From Bradysia coprophila (Eukaryota; Arthropoda; Insecta; Diptera; Sciaridae), in the NCBI RefSeq assembly GCF_014529535.1, contig NW_023503450.1, positions 1 through 64,000 on the forward strand: a stretch of 64,000 bases of DNA, given 5' to 3'. The first letter of the stretch is position 1; every line of letters begins with the position of its first letter. A program made the position numbers and the translations under genes. The notes under the pieces are model-generated. The model was not told where the DNA came from, ran no database searches, and saw only the letters and a program-made list of their open reading frames with translations. Positions 46,879 to 58,169 of this stretch are shown here, in pieces.

Positions 46879-47643
46879 ACAGTGAACGACATCTCAAAAG
46901 TCTCATATCTTATGATTTCCACGTTTTCAATGAATTCCACACATTCCACACAGCTCACACTCTGTACCAGTATGATCCGCTGTGGTTGCCAAGGCTGTAT
47001 GTCATTAGGAGGTTGCGCCAACAGCCTTTTTTCATGGTGGCAGCAAATCAAAAAATAAATATTCGCTAGTGTATTGTGTTTTAAATGAGGTAAAATCTTC
47101 GCTTAGGCATTAACATGAAAAGGAAGAGGGCACAATGAAGAATTCACCTAAATACAAATAATACCACAGTCAACGGTCATTTGTTTTTCAAACAGTAAAC
47201 AGTAAACGATCACAGTGAATGCCGTAACCTTCTAATTTACAATCTTGGTTGATGCAGAATTTCATTTGTTTTTGAGACGTCACATGAAGTCGTATTTTTC
47301 AATAAATGACAGATTGAATTTACTTTTTTCAAGGAATGCAGAAATGTGAAAATTGTGTTGTTTGGTCTTTTAAGTGTTAGATTTGATAAGCTAAAAGTTT
47401 CCAGAAATTAACAAAATTTATAAATTGTGTAATTATTGTCAAATTTGGTATTTCTCGGAAAGTTCTACCTGTCCTAATACTATGTGTCTTTTCTTTGTGT
47501 TTACGTCCAATAGAAGCACTTTTTTGATACAAAAATTAATTTGAATCCATCCAGGGATTTTTGTATGAAAATTGCAAAGTCTTATTGTGTTTAGTCTTGT
47601 GTTGTTTGCCGTTGGGGTCATCGGGTTTCCATCACACTCATTT
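46879..47643. repeat. Left arm of a 765-bp inverted duplication
   Basis: Begins ACAGTGAACGACATCTCAAA and ends GGGTTTCCATCACACTCA. The reverse complement is at about 49456-50214 with only a few substitutions and small indels. Both borders are sharp. The arms are separated by 1.8 kb containing most of an unrecognised gene. Confidence 0.93.
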
Positions 47644-48446
47644 CTGAATGATTACGAGAAATGCTACGACGTAAGAAATGATAAAGAGAAGATGTACAAA
47701 ATTATAGACTTCGTAGATGAGTCTCATAAAGGTACAAAATTGAAGAAAGAAAAAAACAAATTTTCCATTTTCTTTCTTCTTTTATTTTCAAAGGTGAATT
47801 CACCGAGCTCTATTTCACTAGCAATTGGGATTCGGTAAAATCGTCGTTTCTTAAGTGGTATACGCTTCCCTTCATTCAAAATAAAAAACGAGAGCTAAAG
47901 GTGGACTTCTGGGAGTCAAGTACGTTACGGTCATTTTTCGAAGCAAAATTGGACGGACTATCAAGATTCACCACACTACCTTTCATTAATCAAATTGAAA
48001 TGATATTGAACGATTTACCCGATGTTATCGCGAGTCTCTTCATTGTAAATGAGAAGATGACTCTGAACAAGGCTGCCATTTTAGCTTACTGCGACTCGAT
48101 CGATTATCTTGTGAAGAGACCATCATTTAACAGTCCACGTGTCACTGACAATGAACCACTGGCCGCTGACGATGAAATTAATTGTCAACCTGCCGCAGAC
48201 AATACGAATTCAGACATGGAAATGGAAATGGAAGTGTTCGATTTTGTGTCAGAACTTCCACCGACATCAATCAGTGGACGTGGACGTGGACGTGGGCGGG
48301 GACGTGGACAGCTCGGCAACTCTCATGACGGTGTTATGAGAGGTAGGGTAAAGAAAAGAGGCAGACGAACAAGCGACTCGGGTGAAAGTTACAGCTTTTT
48401 GAACGAAATGGACAGTAGTAGCCGCTCGTCATGGGACGCAAATTAA
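47596..48446 (+). CDS. Unrecognised protein with RG-repeat C-terminal tail (5' end uncertain)
   Basis: Two exons in one frame: about 47596-47731 and 47794-48446 (62-bp intron, CATAAAG/GTACAA..TTCAAAG/GTGAA), about 260 residues visible. The first exon begins inside the left inverted-repeat arm, reading SLVLFAVGVIGFPSHSFLND; it has no ATG and looks like a hydrophobic signal segment. Then follows an all-helical-looking region (WDSVKSSFLKWYTLPFIQNK, FFEAKLDGLSRFTTLPFINQ), an acidic stretch (DMEMEMEVFDFVSE), the tail GRGRGRGRGRGQ, and a basic/Ser tail ending SSWDAN. RG repeats often bind RNA and are arginine-methylated. Poly(A) signal at 48636. No family recognised; it could be the 3' part of the 46164 gene. 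Confidence 0.55.
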
Positions 48447-48635
48447 ATTTCATTTCTTTTTATACAAACTTATAATAATAACGCTTTGAAATGGATTTAA
48501 ATTAATGTTTTATTATTATTTTAAGATTTTTGACTGATTTTATTATTACAAATCTTAAGTATTTCAATTCTTGATCATTTTGTGACTGATCAGCGATCAT
48601 TGCTTATGACGAATATCATTTTCCAAATTTGTTAC

Positions 48636-48641
48636 AATAAA
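48636..48641 (+). promoter_or_regulatory. Poly(A) signal
   Basis: AATAAA 190 bp after the stop of the RG-repeat gene. Confidence 0.5.
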
Positions 48642-49455
48642 ACGATATTGAGATTCTCGAAGTCAAAATGCAATCAATATGGTGAACAGTAGCAAATGCC
48701 AATGCTGAAATTCCACAATTTTGGCATATCACATACCTAGACTGTATTCGTCTCAAAATAAATCAAACACCAGAGATAGACGATTGGACGATTCAGATAG
48801 TAGCGGGTAATAGTTAATTGTTAACCTAGGGAACAAAAGCCGAAAATTTCATTTTGAGGGTGTCGACATGACACACGAGAAAATAAAATTTCCCGAGGTC
48901 GACAACGTTTTTCACAACAAAGGCTTCCGAAGTTTCAGCTGAGGTGAGGTTGTGAAAATTATGTCTCGCCTCCGTAACTGTCAGGATGTCTATCTCAAAT
49001 TTTATTTGACGTGCAATCAAATTACGAATATTATAGGACTAGTGAAACATTGCAAACCACATACATTATTCTGTACATATAAATACTGACCCACATAAGA
49101 ACACAGAATGTTACCAAAAAAGCTTTGCCATCGTTGAATGATCAAGCTCTTACCTGAAAGGATATGTTCGTTGAATATGATTAATAATATCTCTCGGATG
49201 AGTCACAAGGACGGCGCACTTTGGAATTTGTGAAAATTTCGTAGATCGTTAGAAATGTTGGATACGTTGTGACGAAAAAACACATTAACATGACCCTACA
49301 GCGGTATTACCTGCTATATTCCGATAGTGATTATGTACCCTGATTCCTGCAAGCTATCCAACCGGTACAAAACTTTGTGTCCTTCATACGATGTCAACTG
49401 ATGTCAGCGAGGTTTCCAGATCCTTGAACAATGTGTAAGATTTATCTTGTGTTAT
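48642..49455. other. Noncoding spacer inside the inverted duplication
   Basis: No gene or element recognised between the poly(A) signal and the right arm. Confidence 0.4.
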
Positions 49456-50214
49456 TGGTTTGAGTGTGATGGAAACCCGATGACCCCAACGGCAAACAAC
49501 ACAAGACTAAACACAATAAGACTTTGCAATTTTCATACAAAAATCCCTGGATGGATTCAAATTAATTTTTGTATCAAAAAAGTGCTTCTATTGGACGTAA
49601 ACACAAAGAAAAGACACATAGTATTAGGACAGGTAGAACTTTCCGAGAAATACCAAATTTGACAATAATTACACAATTTATAAATTTTGTTAATTTCTGG
49701 AAACTTTTAGCTTATCAAATCTAACACTTAAAAGACCAAACAACACAATTTTCACATTTCTGCATTCCTTGAAAAAAGTAAATTCAATCTGTCATTTATT
49801 GAAAAATTACGACTTCATGTGACGTCTCAAAAACAAATGAAATTCTGCATCAACCAAGATTGTAAATTAGAAGGTTACGGCATTCACTGTGACAGTAAAC
49901 GAGAAAAACAAATGACCGTTGACTGTGGTATTATTTGTATTTAGGTGAATTCTTCATTGTGCCCTCTTCCTTTTCATGTTAATGCCTAAGCGAAGATTTT
50001 ACCTCATTTAAAACACAATACACTAGCGAATATTTATTTTTTGATTTGCTGCCACCATGAAAAAAGGCTGTTGGCGCAACCTCCTAATGACATACAGCCT
50101 TGGCAACCACAGCGGATCATACTGGTACAGAGTGTGAGCTGTGTGGAATGTGTGGAATTCATTGAAAACGTGGAAATCCTAAGATATGAGACTTTTGAGA
50201 TGTCGTTCACTGTA
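49456..50214. repeat. Right arm of the 765-bp inverted duplication
   Basis: Reverse complement of 46879-47643. A visible difference is a shortened CAGTAAACAGTAAACG segment. Small ORFs on either strand of both arms are mirror copies and not evidence of genes. Confidence 0.93.
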
Positions 50215-51193
50215 ATCTTGAAAATTTGTCTTGTTTGGCATTTCGTGTAATACATAATTTGATTCAAACAAAATGTAGTTCCCCCTCGATAATTGCCATA
50301 AAGTTTCTACTATACTGTTTTGTTTATTTAGCAAAATTTACTTAAAATCGGCCAGACCATTCACATTATTACGTTTTCTATTTTCATTGTCAAATTTAAG
50401 GGTAGAATTTAAATTTAAGTTTAAAGATAACTTCTACAAACGAATTTTAAAATAAAAATTTCTTTTTAAATTATTGTTTCGTATTTAATATGACACAACT
50501 TCCCTAAAGAAACCACATTTTGATTTCCCTAAATGTAGCGACCAGCCTCCATTTTCACGTGAAATTTATACCATTTTATACATCTTGAAGAAGATAAAAA
50601 TATCAATTGGACAATGGACTCAATCGATTGTGTGAATTTTTGCGAATGAAGACGACGCCGATTAATTGTATAAATTTCAGTGTTCAGGTTTGCAAGAATC
50701 CAAAACTGAAGACCTACTTCTGAGAGAATGATGAAAATTGTTTCGTGTGTGACCGTTTGGCGTTTATTTGGATATCTACTTCCCGTTTGTAAAAGGTTTA
50801 ACATTTTTAAAAAAGCATAGTGAACTCATATGAGTTGTAATCGACCAATGACAACTATTGCCAATCGGTACGCGCATAATATACAGATTGTGTGCAAAGT
50901 TTTTGTCAGAAGTATACACATTGTTTAAGCGCCAATAAAAATTGTGCACATTTTGTACGCAAAAACTAAACATATTGTACACATGATATTGTATGTGTGC
51001 ACAATTTGCGCACTAATTTCTAAGTCGGAATTATTTTAATTTTCAAAAATTAGAATGATTTATTTTACATTATGAAATAGCATAGGCGAGTACAAACAAT
51101 TTTTACCCTTGAAAATGAATTATGTCCGAATTTCAACAGCATCTAAACTAAAACATTCTTTTAAATTTTTAATCCTTAATTGAATAATCGTTC
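50215..51193. other. Noncoding stretch
   Basis: AT-rich. A segment around 50890-51010 repeats TGTGCAC/GTGCACA-like words. No coding region recognised. Confidence 0.4.
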
Positions 51194-51250
51194 TTAAGGC
51201 CAGGTTATGGTCCCTTACATCTGTGCGATATATGAGACCATAACCTGGCC
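51194..51250. repeat. 57-bp hairpin (member B)
   Basis: AAGGCCAGGTTATGGTC at the left, GACCATAACCTGGCC at the right, enclosing TGTGCGATATATGA. Sister of the hairpin at 40570. Confidence 0.8.
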
Positions 51251-51449
51251 CACGTTGAAGTTATGTGCGGCTTGACAACTTTTGGCACCCTGGACTTTAC
51301 TTAAATCGTCGAGGAATGCCTCCAAATAAATTTCTAAAAATCCAAAACGGAATTCTAGATTTTTAGAAATTTATTTGGAGGCATTCCTCGACGATTTAAG
51401 TAAAGCCCAGGGTGCCGAAAGTTGACAAGCCGCAATTAACTTCAACGTG
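51251..51449. mobile_element. 199-bp near-perfect palindrome
   Basis: Arms of about 95 bp from CACGTTGAAGTTA to its complement, including GTCGAGGAATGCCTCCAAAT, with only a few mismatches and a very short centre at about 51352. It abuts hairpin member B without a gap, which suggests one compound element. Confidence 0.9.
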
Positions 51450-51911
51450 TTTTAAACCAGATTTGCAAAGTTAAAAGACTCATAGAAAATCAAATTTGTA
51501 ATATCGATTCCAGTATCAATTACATTTAATAACTGCGCCTCAGATTATTTTATATTGAAGATAGTTTTGTTTATAAAGACCGAAGCTTTGTAAAGACCAA
51601 AAAATAACAATTTATTTTTCAGCATTGGATTCTAATCACATTTTAGCACATAAAAAATCATCGATCGTTTACATTTTGGGTACAGATAAATTAATTCGTA
51701 TCTCTTAAAACAACTTTTTTTCAGTGCGTTAAGGAGGGAGATTTTCTTGAAAAGACTATAAGGTAGAAGAGCTCCCTCCTTAGCATTCCCGAAAAAAAAT
51801 TAGGAGTTACAAACCAATTTATCTCTACGCAAAGTGTAAACGTTTTGGTCCTTATCAAATGCACTATAATAATCTCAACTGAAATACCTCATTAGTTCAT
51901 AATTTTCAGAA

Positions 51912-52031
51912 CAATCGATCAAATTTGCGATCAGTATAACTATGATATGCATGTACGTATGTATAGACCGTGTGTGTAACTGTAGACATGCATGCATATC
52001 ATATTTATACTGATCGCACAGTAGATCGATT
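51912..52031. mobile_element. 120-bp palindromic MITE
   Basis: CAATCGATC..TGCGATCAGTATAA at the left matches TTATACTGATCGCA..GATCGATTG at the right; GATATGCATG and CATGCATATC sit further in. Confidence 0.8.
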
Positions 52032-52550
52032 GCAACTCTATTTTTATATATCCAACATGATGATATGGAAGCAACTAAACCGGTGCATAGCATAAGAAAT
52101 TATTAGCCCAATTCTTGTCAGCGCTACTAAATTTAACAATTGTAATTCAAATTTATCCGATCAAAAAGTAGTGTTGGAGCTACAATAAATTTAACGATCG
52201 ATAAATTTAACCGAATTGTACAAGTTATCCAGCTCCGTTAAATTCTGACGGGAATTGAGCTAATACGTTTACACAATAAATAGGTTTACCGAAAACCTAA
52301 AAAAAAAAAATTTAGAAAGTTGAGAGCACCAGGAAGTTTATATTAGGAGGGTATGGTCGTGTTGTAGAAATAAAATTTACTGCCTAAATGCACGGTGGCG
52401 CTACTTGACAAAGCCGTTTTTTATTGCACATGTTTATACGGAAATTTTTAAAACAGCCACACCATACTAACATATGCTTTTGTTTTCCCAAGTGGCTTAT
52501 TAGTGGAAAACAAGAAATTTGGTTTAGTTTTCAAAAGCATGTAAAATCCA
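52032..52550. other. Noncoding stretch
   Basis: No gene, RNA or element recognised. Confidence 0.4.
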
Positions 52551-52676
52551 TTACATAACTCAGGATAAAAATTGAAAAGTCTCGTTTTCGTGTGTTTATT
52601 GACCTCGGCTTCGCCTCGGATCAACAAAATTTCAACGAAAACTCTAATTTGCAACTTTTTATCACTTGTTATGTAA
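52551..52676. mobile_element. 126-bp hairpin mini-element (member 3)
   Basis: The ends TTACATAACTCAGGATAAAA and CTTTTTATCACTTGTTATGTAA are inverted repeats. The minus-strand core reads GAGGCGAAGCCGAGGTCAAT then AAACACACGAAAACGAG, matching the cores of members 1 and 2 although the arms are unrelated to theirs. Confidence 0.75.
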
Positions 52677-52861
52677 ATAACTAATGTTTACCGAAAAACA
52701 CTGCCAAACTTTGACTGATTTTTGAAATAGTTTGTTGAATCATCGTAGTAAACTTTCAATGTTTAAGTCATTGTACATACCAACGTTGTAAACACCATAA
52801 AAAAATATCTTCGATCGATACATTCGGTATTTAAGTTTTCATTTTATTACCAATTCCGAAA

Positions 52862-54589
52862 ATGGCAAAACAACAAACAAATAAGAAGCATGGACGGTAC
52901 ATAGTTAATGCGTTTTCAGTGATAGAGTTTGTAGAAGAAGAGAACTATGACCGCGTCTTCGAGGCTGTTCCAGATTCGTGGTTTACAGACGATACCAAAA
53001 CATTTTGCTATTGGCCTCCTAAAACAACATCTAAAAGTCTGATGATATCTGCAGTAAATTGTGCACGACCGGATGATGACTGGAATATTTACGAGTGCAA
53101 AGTTGTAAGTGGGGGGCACGGTAAGTCATATTATTCAAATTTGTCAAATTCCGATATAAACATGCTGAATTTTCAGCGAGTTATGCATCCGCATACAATA
53201 CAAGGTCGTCCGAGACAAGTGTTCACAGAAATATAATACAAGCAGTGCAGAAGATCGAATTAAAGCTGATGGTTATCGTCGTAAACATCCTGTGTTGGCG
53301 TTGCAAGGCAATAAAAGCTTCGAAAATCTTTTTACTCAATCAGCTGCGAAAGATAATGCAGGGGATAAAAATATCAGCGAGTCGAACAGTACTCGATCTG
53401 AGCTAACGAATGCTTCTGATATTAATGACCTTCATGAAGATGATGAAGACGGAGGAGCGGCTCATAGTTTGTCAACAGTCAGAGAAAAAAGTTCATCGAA
53501 ACAGTCGAAACAACAGAAACTGCCTACTAAATCAAAGGGTCGAACTGATACATCGCAGATTCGGAAAATATCGGATTCAAAACACAACACAAATGCGGCA
53601 ACAAAAACTTCAGTCGAAAAAGTGGTCGGCAATTCTGGCTCTACTGACCATTCGGAATCCAGCACATCAAATTCGCAGAGTCGCAGCTTGCAGGGCTCTA
53701 AAGTTGCTTGTTCGCGGAATAAAACCCCCGAGAGTTCTATTTCACGATCTGGGAGTTCTCTATCACGATCTGGGAGTTCTCTATCACGATCTGGGAGTTC
53801 TCTATCACGATCTGGGAGTTTTCGATCACGATCAGGGGGTTCTCAATCGCGTTCTGTGCGACCTCGATCGCGTTCTGTGGCATCTCGATCACGTTCTGGG
53901 GTATCTCGATCGCGTTCTAGGGAATCTCGATCGCGTTCTGGGGGAGCTCGATCGCGTTCTGGGAGTTCTCGATCACGTTCTGAGAGCTTTCGATCGCGTT
54001 CTGGGAGTTCCCGATCACGTTCTGAGAATTACCGATCGTGTTCACAGAGTGCTCGATCACGACAAACCAATTTACGAGAGAATTCCAAGAAACAATTGGG
54101 AGCTGAAAGTCTGAACTTAAATGTACAATCGAAACAACTGACAACATCAGTGGTGCCCGAAGATGGACGTTCAAATTCAAGAAAGCATACAAAATACTCG
54201 TCACCCCGCTCCCGATCAAGTTCTTCACTGGAAATTATCGAACACTCAAACCAACCATCTTCAGCGAGCCGATGCCAGTTACGTGAAAATCAGCCGCAAT
54301 CAAGCAATATTTGGTCAAGATCTGACAACTCAAGCCCCAGAGTGGATCGGCTGATGAAGCTTCTAGAAAAGTGTGAGCAACGTCAGAACGAAAATGAACG
54401 ACGATTGATAAGAATGAAAGTCACACTCAACAAAACCTTTATAATGATCTGGTCAACGCAAAAAATTATAATGTGCAAAAGGATGGTTCTTCGAATAACG
54501 AGTTGATTGACATGGAAAGTGAAGATGAAATGGACGAGTTGGACGCATTTAGGAAAGACCTGAAAAATCGACGTTACAAGAGATTTTTG
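52862..54589 (+). pseudogene. RS-repeat protein with insect DUF4806-companion N-terminal domain, frameshifted and 3'-incomplete
   Basis: Exon 1 is 52862-53104 (81 codons, AAAGTT/GTAAGT). Exon 2 starts at 53229 after TTCACAG and runs in one frame to about 54400. The N-terminus (FSVIEFVEEENYDRVFEAVP, DSWF, TFCYWPP, DDDWNIYECKV) matches a domain common in insect proteins that end in DUF4806. Exon 2 begins KYNTSSAEDRIKADGYRRKH and then has a long Ser-rich linker with about 16 heptads of the SRSGSSL/SRSGSSR type (53741-54065). Near 54400-54425 the frame shifts by one base; the open continuation (SHTQQNLYNDLVNAKNYNVQ, MESEDEMDELDAF) ends KRFL at a good donor (TTG/GTGAGT). No DUF4806 exon follows: the LANCL duplicate begins 370 bp on. 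Either a truncated pseudogene or, if the shift is a sequence error, a gene cut at its 3' end. Confidence 0.6.
53741..54065 (+). repeat. 21-bp coding minisatellite (RS heptads)
   Basis: Tandem 21-bp units around TCTATCACGATCTGGGAGTT. The first three or four are identical; later units vary at the second half of each heptad (SRSVRPR, SRSVASR, SRSRESR, SRSENYR). Confidence 0.9.
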
Positions 54590-54960
54590 GTGAGTGAAAA
54601 AAATTTACTTTCAAACAGTTATTCAATATTCTTGATTGAGAAGTTAGCTTCTACCAATGTTCGCATTTCTCAACATTTCTAACATGTTAAAAATCTCAAT
54701 CTCGACTACAAACCGTGATACAATATAAAAATCTGGTGAAAAATCAATAGAACCAACGCACTTCAAGCATGAGTGGTACTCTTAATAGGGTACTGAAACT
54801 GGACAGTGTGTCATCAATTATAAAACACTTTAAAAAACAATTCCATACAACATAGTACTGTATTTGGCAGCTGTATAGTCGAATTTTGAGAGATCACTTT
54901 TGCTTGGAGTGCGTTGATAGAACAAAAAGCGTTGTAAGTTCAATCATTGACATATTTATT

Positions 54961-57275
54961 TTTCTGATATAGCACCAAACAAATTAAATTGTTATCAAAA
55001 ATTAAACGTTTTCGTAATGACGGACGAATCGAAGGAAAGAGTTAATACAGATAGATATTACACCAATCAGTATCTTCACATTTCCGACCTATCTAAGGTA
55101 CATTTTGCATTTATTTTTATAGAAATTTCACTATTCATAAAGTTGTCTCAAGGTTTTAACGCTTCCTACTAAAACTAATATATTAACCGAAGCAAACAAA
55201 TTGCTCAAACGATTTGAAAAGGATCTGATAAAATTGGAATGTTCAATTGACTATGGATCTGACTACTCTGTTTACACCGGAACGACTGGTGTTGTTGCAC
55301 TATATTGGCTGATTGCTAGCTTGAACTTGAGTCAAGATTCGGACTCTGTCAACCAAGTGGAAGCGAAACGATTTATGGAAAAGAGATTGGAAAAACAACA
55401 AGTAATGTTCCCATAAATAAATTGTGTTTTTTATTGGTGGTTCGATATTTCATTTATTCTTTACTAGGAATCACTGGCACGAATTGAAAGAATTTTACCA
55501 AAATTGAAACGAAAACGAATGTCATTCTTAGCTGGTGATGCAGGTCCTTTATCCATGGCAGTAATTATTTATCACGAAGCTAATGAAACAGAAAAAGCAA
55601 AATTTTATTGGAAGAAGTATAATCGTTTGTTGAGAAGATAAAATGTCACAATTTCATATTTCATTAATGATAGGCTCTTGGAACTTGGAAACATGGTTTT
55701 CGAAAAAGACGGTAGTACTCCAATCTGTAATGAAATCCTATATGGAAGAGCTGGTTACCTTTACTCCCTCTTACTAGTGAGAAAATTGGTTTCTCAGTAT
55801 AACGACGATACTATCACAAAAAAGGGTAATTTTCCTATTAACAGACACTCAAGAAGATGTATTTGACGGACAATTTGTCGACCACTCATTTAGGTTGTTG
55901 ACCGTTTGATAGATGAAGGAAGAACGGACAGAACCGATTCCGATGGAGTGCTGTACTATGAATGGCATGACAAATGCTATCTTGGTGCAGCTCATGGAAT
56001 ATCTGGAATTATGTACATTCTCCTGAAGGTTTTTTTGTTGATAAATACATTCTGACTGAATTTTTACGTATAACTTGTGTATTACCCCAGGCTCACTCAT
56101 TTCTGGATTCAGCACAGATTACATATGTTCGAAAGACTGTAGATTGGCTCCTAGGTCAATGTTTTTCTTCCGGAAATTTGAGATCATCACTAGGGTCCAA
56201 AGATGATAAATTGGTTCATTGGTGTCATGGAGCTCCTGGTGCCATATATATGTTCCTGGAAGCTTACAAAGTAGTTGTGTATTCACTTCTGCAGGAAAAT
56301 TAATTATTTTGGTAATAATTTTCAGTTATTTGGTGACAACCAATATCTAAATGCCGCGATTCAGTCGGCTGATGTTATTTGGAAGAGGGAGTGCTGAAGA
56401 AAAGTTATAGTTTGTGTCATGGAGTAGCTGGTAATGCGTACGCTTTTATGGCTATTTATGAACAGACGAAAGTGAGTTAGCGATTGTAAAATTCTTAGTC
56501 GAGTCAACTAACATGTTAATATGTCAACAGGACGAAAAATATTTGGAACAGGCTTTCATATTTGTTCAATGGTGCTTTGATTATGGAACAGCTAGCACAG
56601 CAACACCTGATCGACCACTCTCACTATTCGAAGGATTATCTGGAGTGATATACATGCTATTCGATTTTGCGGGCAGTTCACCAAAGTTTCCTGCATTTCA
56701 ATTATAATAATCCATCATTATCAAATACAATTGTGTAATGAAAGCACAGAACGGCTTATGAATTCAAGGAAGTCACAGTAGGGCTATTTGCTAACTCTAT
56801 GAATGAATCGGCAAACCAAATTAAAGAGTGGAATGCGAGTAAGAAAGAGCTAATGCGCCTAGCAGGGTTAGCATGTAAGAAGTGCCCCCAAAGGAACTAA
56901 AGCTTATCGCGGACGCATTTTCCACAGGTTTTACACCCCTAACATGACCCAAAAATCAAATTCCAGATAATTGCTAATTACAGATTATTAACGGTTATGA
57001 TCGGAAACTTGACTGGAATACATATGTTTTTGGTAGAGTATCAGCCCTAAAAAGCACGCTTGGGGAGAGTTTTTGGGCATGAGGGTGAGTTTTGTCTGTA
57101 ATTTATATCTATCGATGACTGTAACTGACTGTAACAAAAAATGTCTGTATGGAGAGTAACATCTGTGATTTTTTTCAGAATTTTTGGACCCCTCCTTAGG
57201 GGTGAAGAAATTCATTCAAAAATTGTTTTGAAAAATTGGATGTGTTCTACCATTTTTTTAAATCTGAAAATATTA
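54961..57275 (+). repeat. Segmental duplicate of the LANCL locus, first part
   Basis: Direct copy of 33900-36215 with roughly 99% identity; introns are included, so it was copied as DNA and not as a retrocopy. The left breakpoint is within TTTCTGATATAGCACC, about 56 bp before the LANCL ATG, so promoter sequence was not copied. The duplicate continues after the 5-kb insertion from 62323 to the window end (matching up to 37911). Confidence 0.97.
55017..56707 (+). pseudogene. LANCL second copy, frameshifted
   Basis: Same eight-exon layout as the copy at 33956. Differences seen: an A-run of six instead of five at the exon 4 end (about 55820), which puts TGA into exon 5; one G fewer in exon 7 (GAGGGAG against GAGGGGAG, about 56390); a 10-bp deletion in intron 3 (about 55634); and a handful of substitutions including a Pro-to-Ser change in exon 1 and Ala-to-Ser in the LFEGLAG motif. 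Both coding indels lie in homopolymers, so assembly error must be ruled out before calling it dead. It lacks the upstream region and DRE-like motif of copy 1. Confidence 0.85.
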
Positions 57276-57516
57276 CAGTCGAGGAAATTTAGATTTCGGG
57301 TTTTCCAAAGGTATTAAAATCTTATTTAACCCACACTTTATCCCACAACAATGGAATCCACAAATTTAAATTTAGTTAACACAACGGTCACAATGACAGC
57401 GCTGCAGTCACGATTTCAAAATGTGATATAGGGTGGATAAACTAAATTTTGGTTTTGGTTACATTTTCTCTTGGTTTTTAATTATTACATCAGGCTTCTA
57501 AATTAAGAGTACCTTT

Positions 57517-57867
57517 ATGCAATATAAACCGTTTGAGTTTGAAAAAAGATGTTTTGTATCAGTGAACGATATAGGAAAGCGTTCAGTACGTCTCAACATA
57601 CAAAAGAAAGTAAAATATAATTGTACATTTAGCCACCCTACGTCCGTCATCGCTTCTATTGTCTTCAAAAACATATTGTGTGCTTGTCATGATATGTATC
57701 AGACGTTTGTTTATTTATGTGTCTCATCTAAAATGCTGGCCAGCAAAATTTTGATCATTAAATTCAACGGCCAAATTGATCTAAATGTTAAAATAATTGT
57801 GAATAATAGTGAAGTTAATGTGGTTTTGTTTTCTCTTCATAAAGGAATTTGCATCAGTTCGATGTAA
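57517..57867 (+). CDS. Unrecognised 116-codon ORF in the left arm of the 5-kb element
   Basis: Starts MQYKPFEFEKRCFVSVNDIG and contains two Cys/hydrophobic stretches (SVIASIVFKNILCACHDM, TFVYLCVSSKMLASK). The mirror copy in the right arm (61733-62167, minus strand) is in frame throughout and extended at its N-terminus to 144 codons, with only two substitutions in the shared part. Preservation in both arms may reflect recent origin of the inverted arms, not selection. No family recognised. Confidence 0.4.
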   Translation: MQYKPFEFEKRCFVSVNDIGKRSVRLNIQKKVKYNCTFSHPTSVIASIVFKNILCACHDMYQTFVYLCVSSKMLASKILIIKFNGQIDLNVKIIVNNSEVNVVLFSLHKGICISSM

Positions 57868-58169
57868 AGTGCGGAGCACCATTAGAAAAAAAACTTGTCG
57901 CTGAAGAATGATCAAAAAGTTGCTGGACGCAGTAGCTACAATTAATGCTTTGCAGAATATAGAATCGAAATTAGAGAAACACCAAGAGCCGTCCATTTGA
58001 AATCTTCATCATCATTTCAACTAAAGGTTTTTTTTTAACGAAACGGAAGTTCGCTCGCAGATTCGGATCGGAACATCTCATTCGTTTTCGCTAAAGTTCG
58101 TAGCCGTCATTAATCATGATTCCCACGAAGAATCACCAAAAATAAAAAATTGGCAAGGGATGAAGAAAC

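Noticed and set aside
46531-47740. Splicing of the 46164 gene into the RG-repeat frame
   Set aside because: The available acceptor at 47596 gives a stop in the required phase, so I left the two parts as separate entries.
53410-54114. 234-codon ORF with repeated DRVLG/DHDLG
   Set aside because: Alternative frame of the RS minisatellite; the repeat explains its openness.
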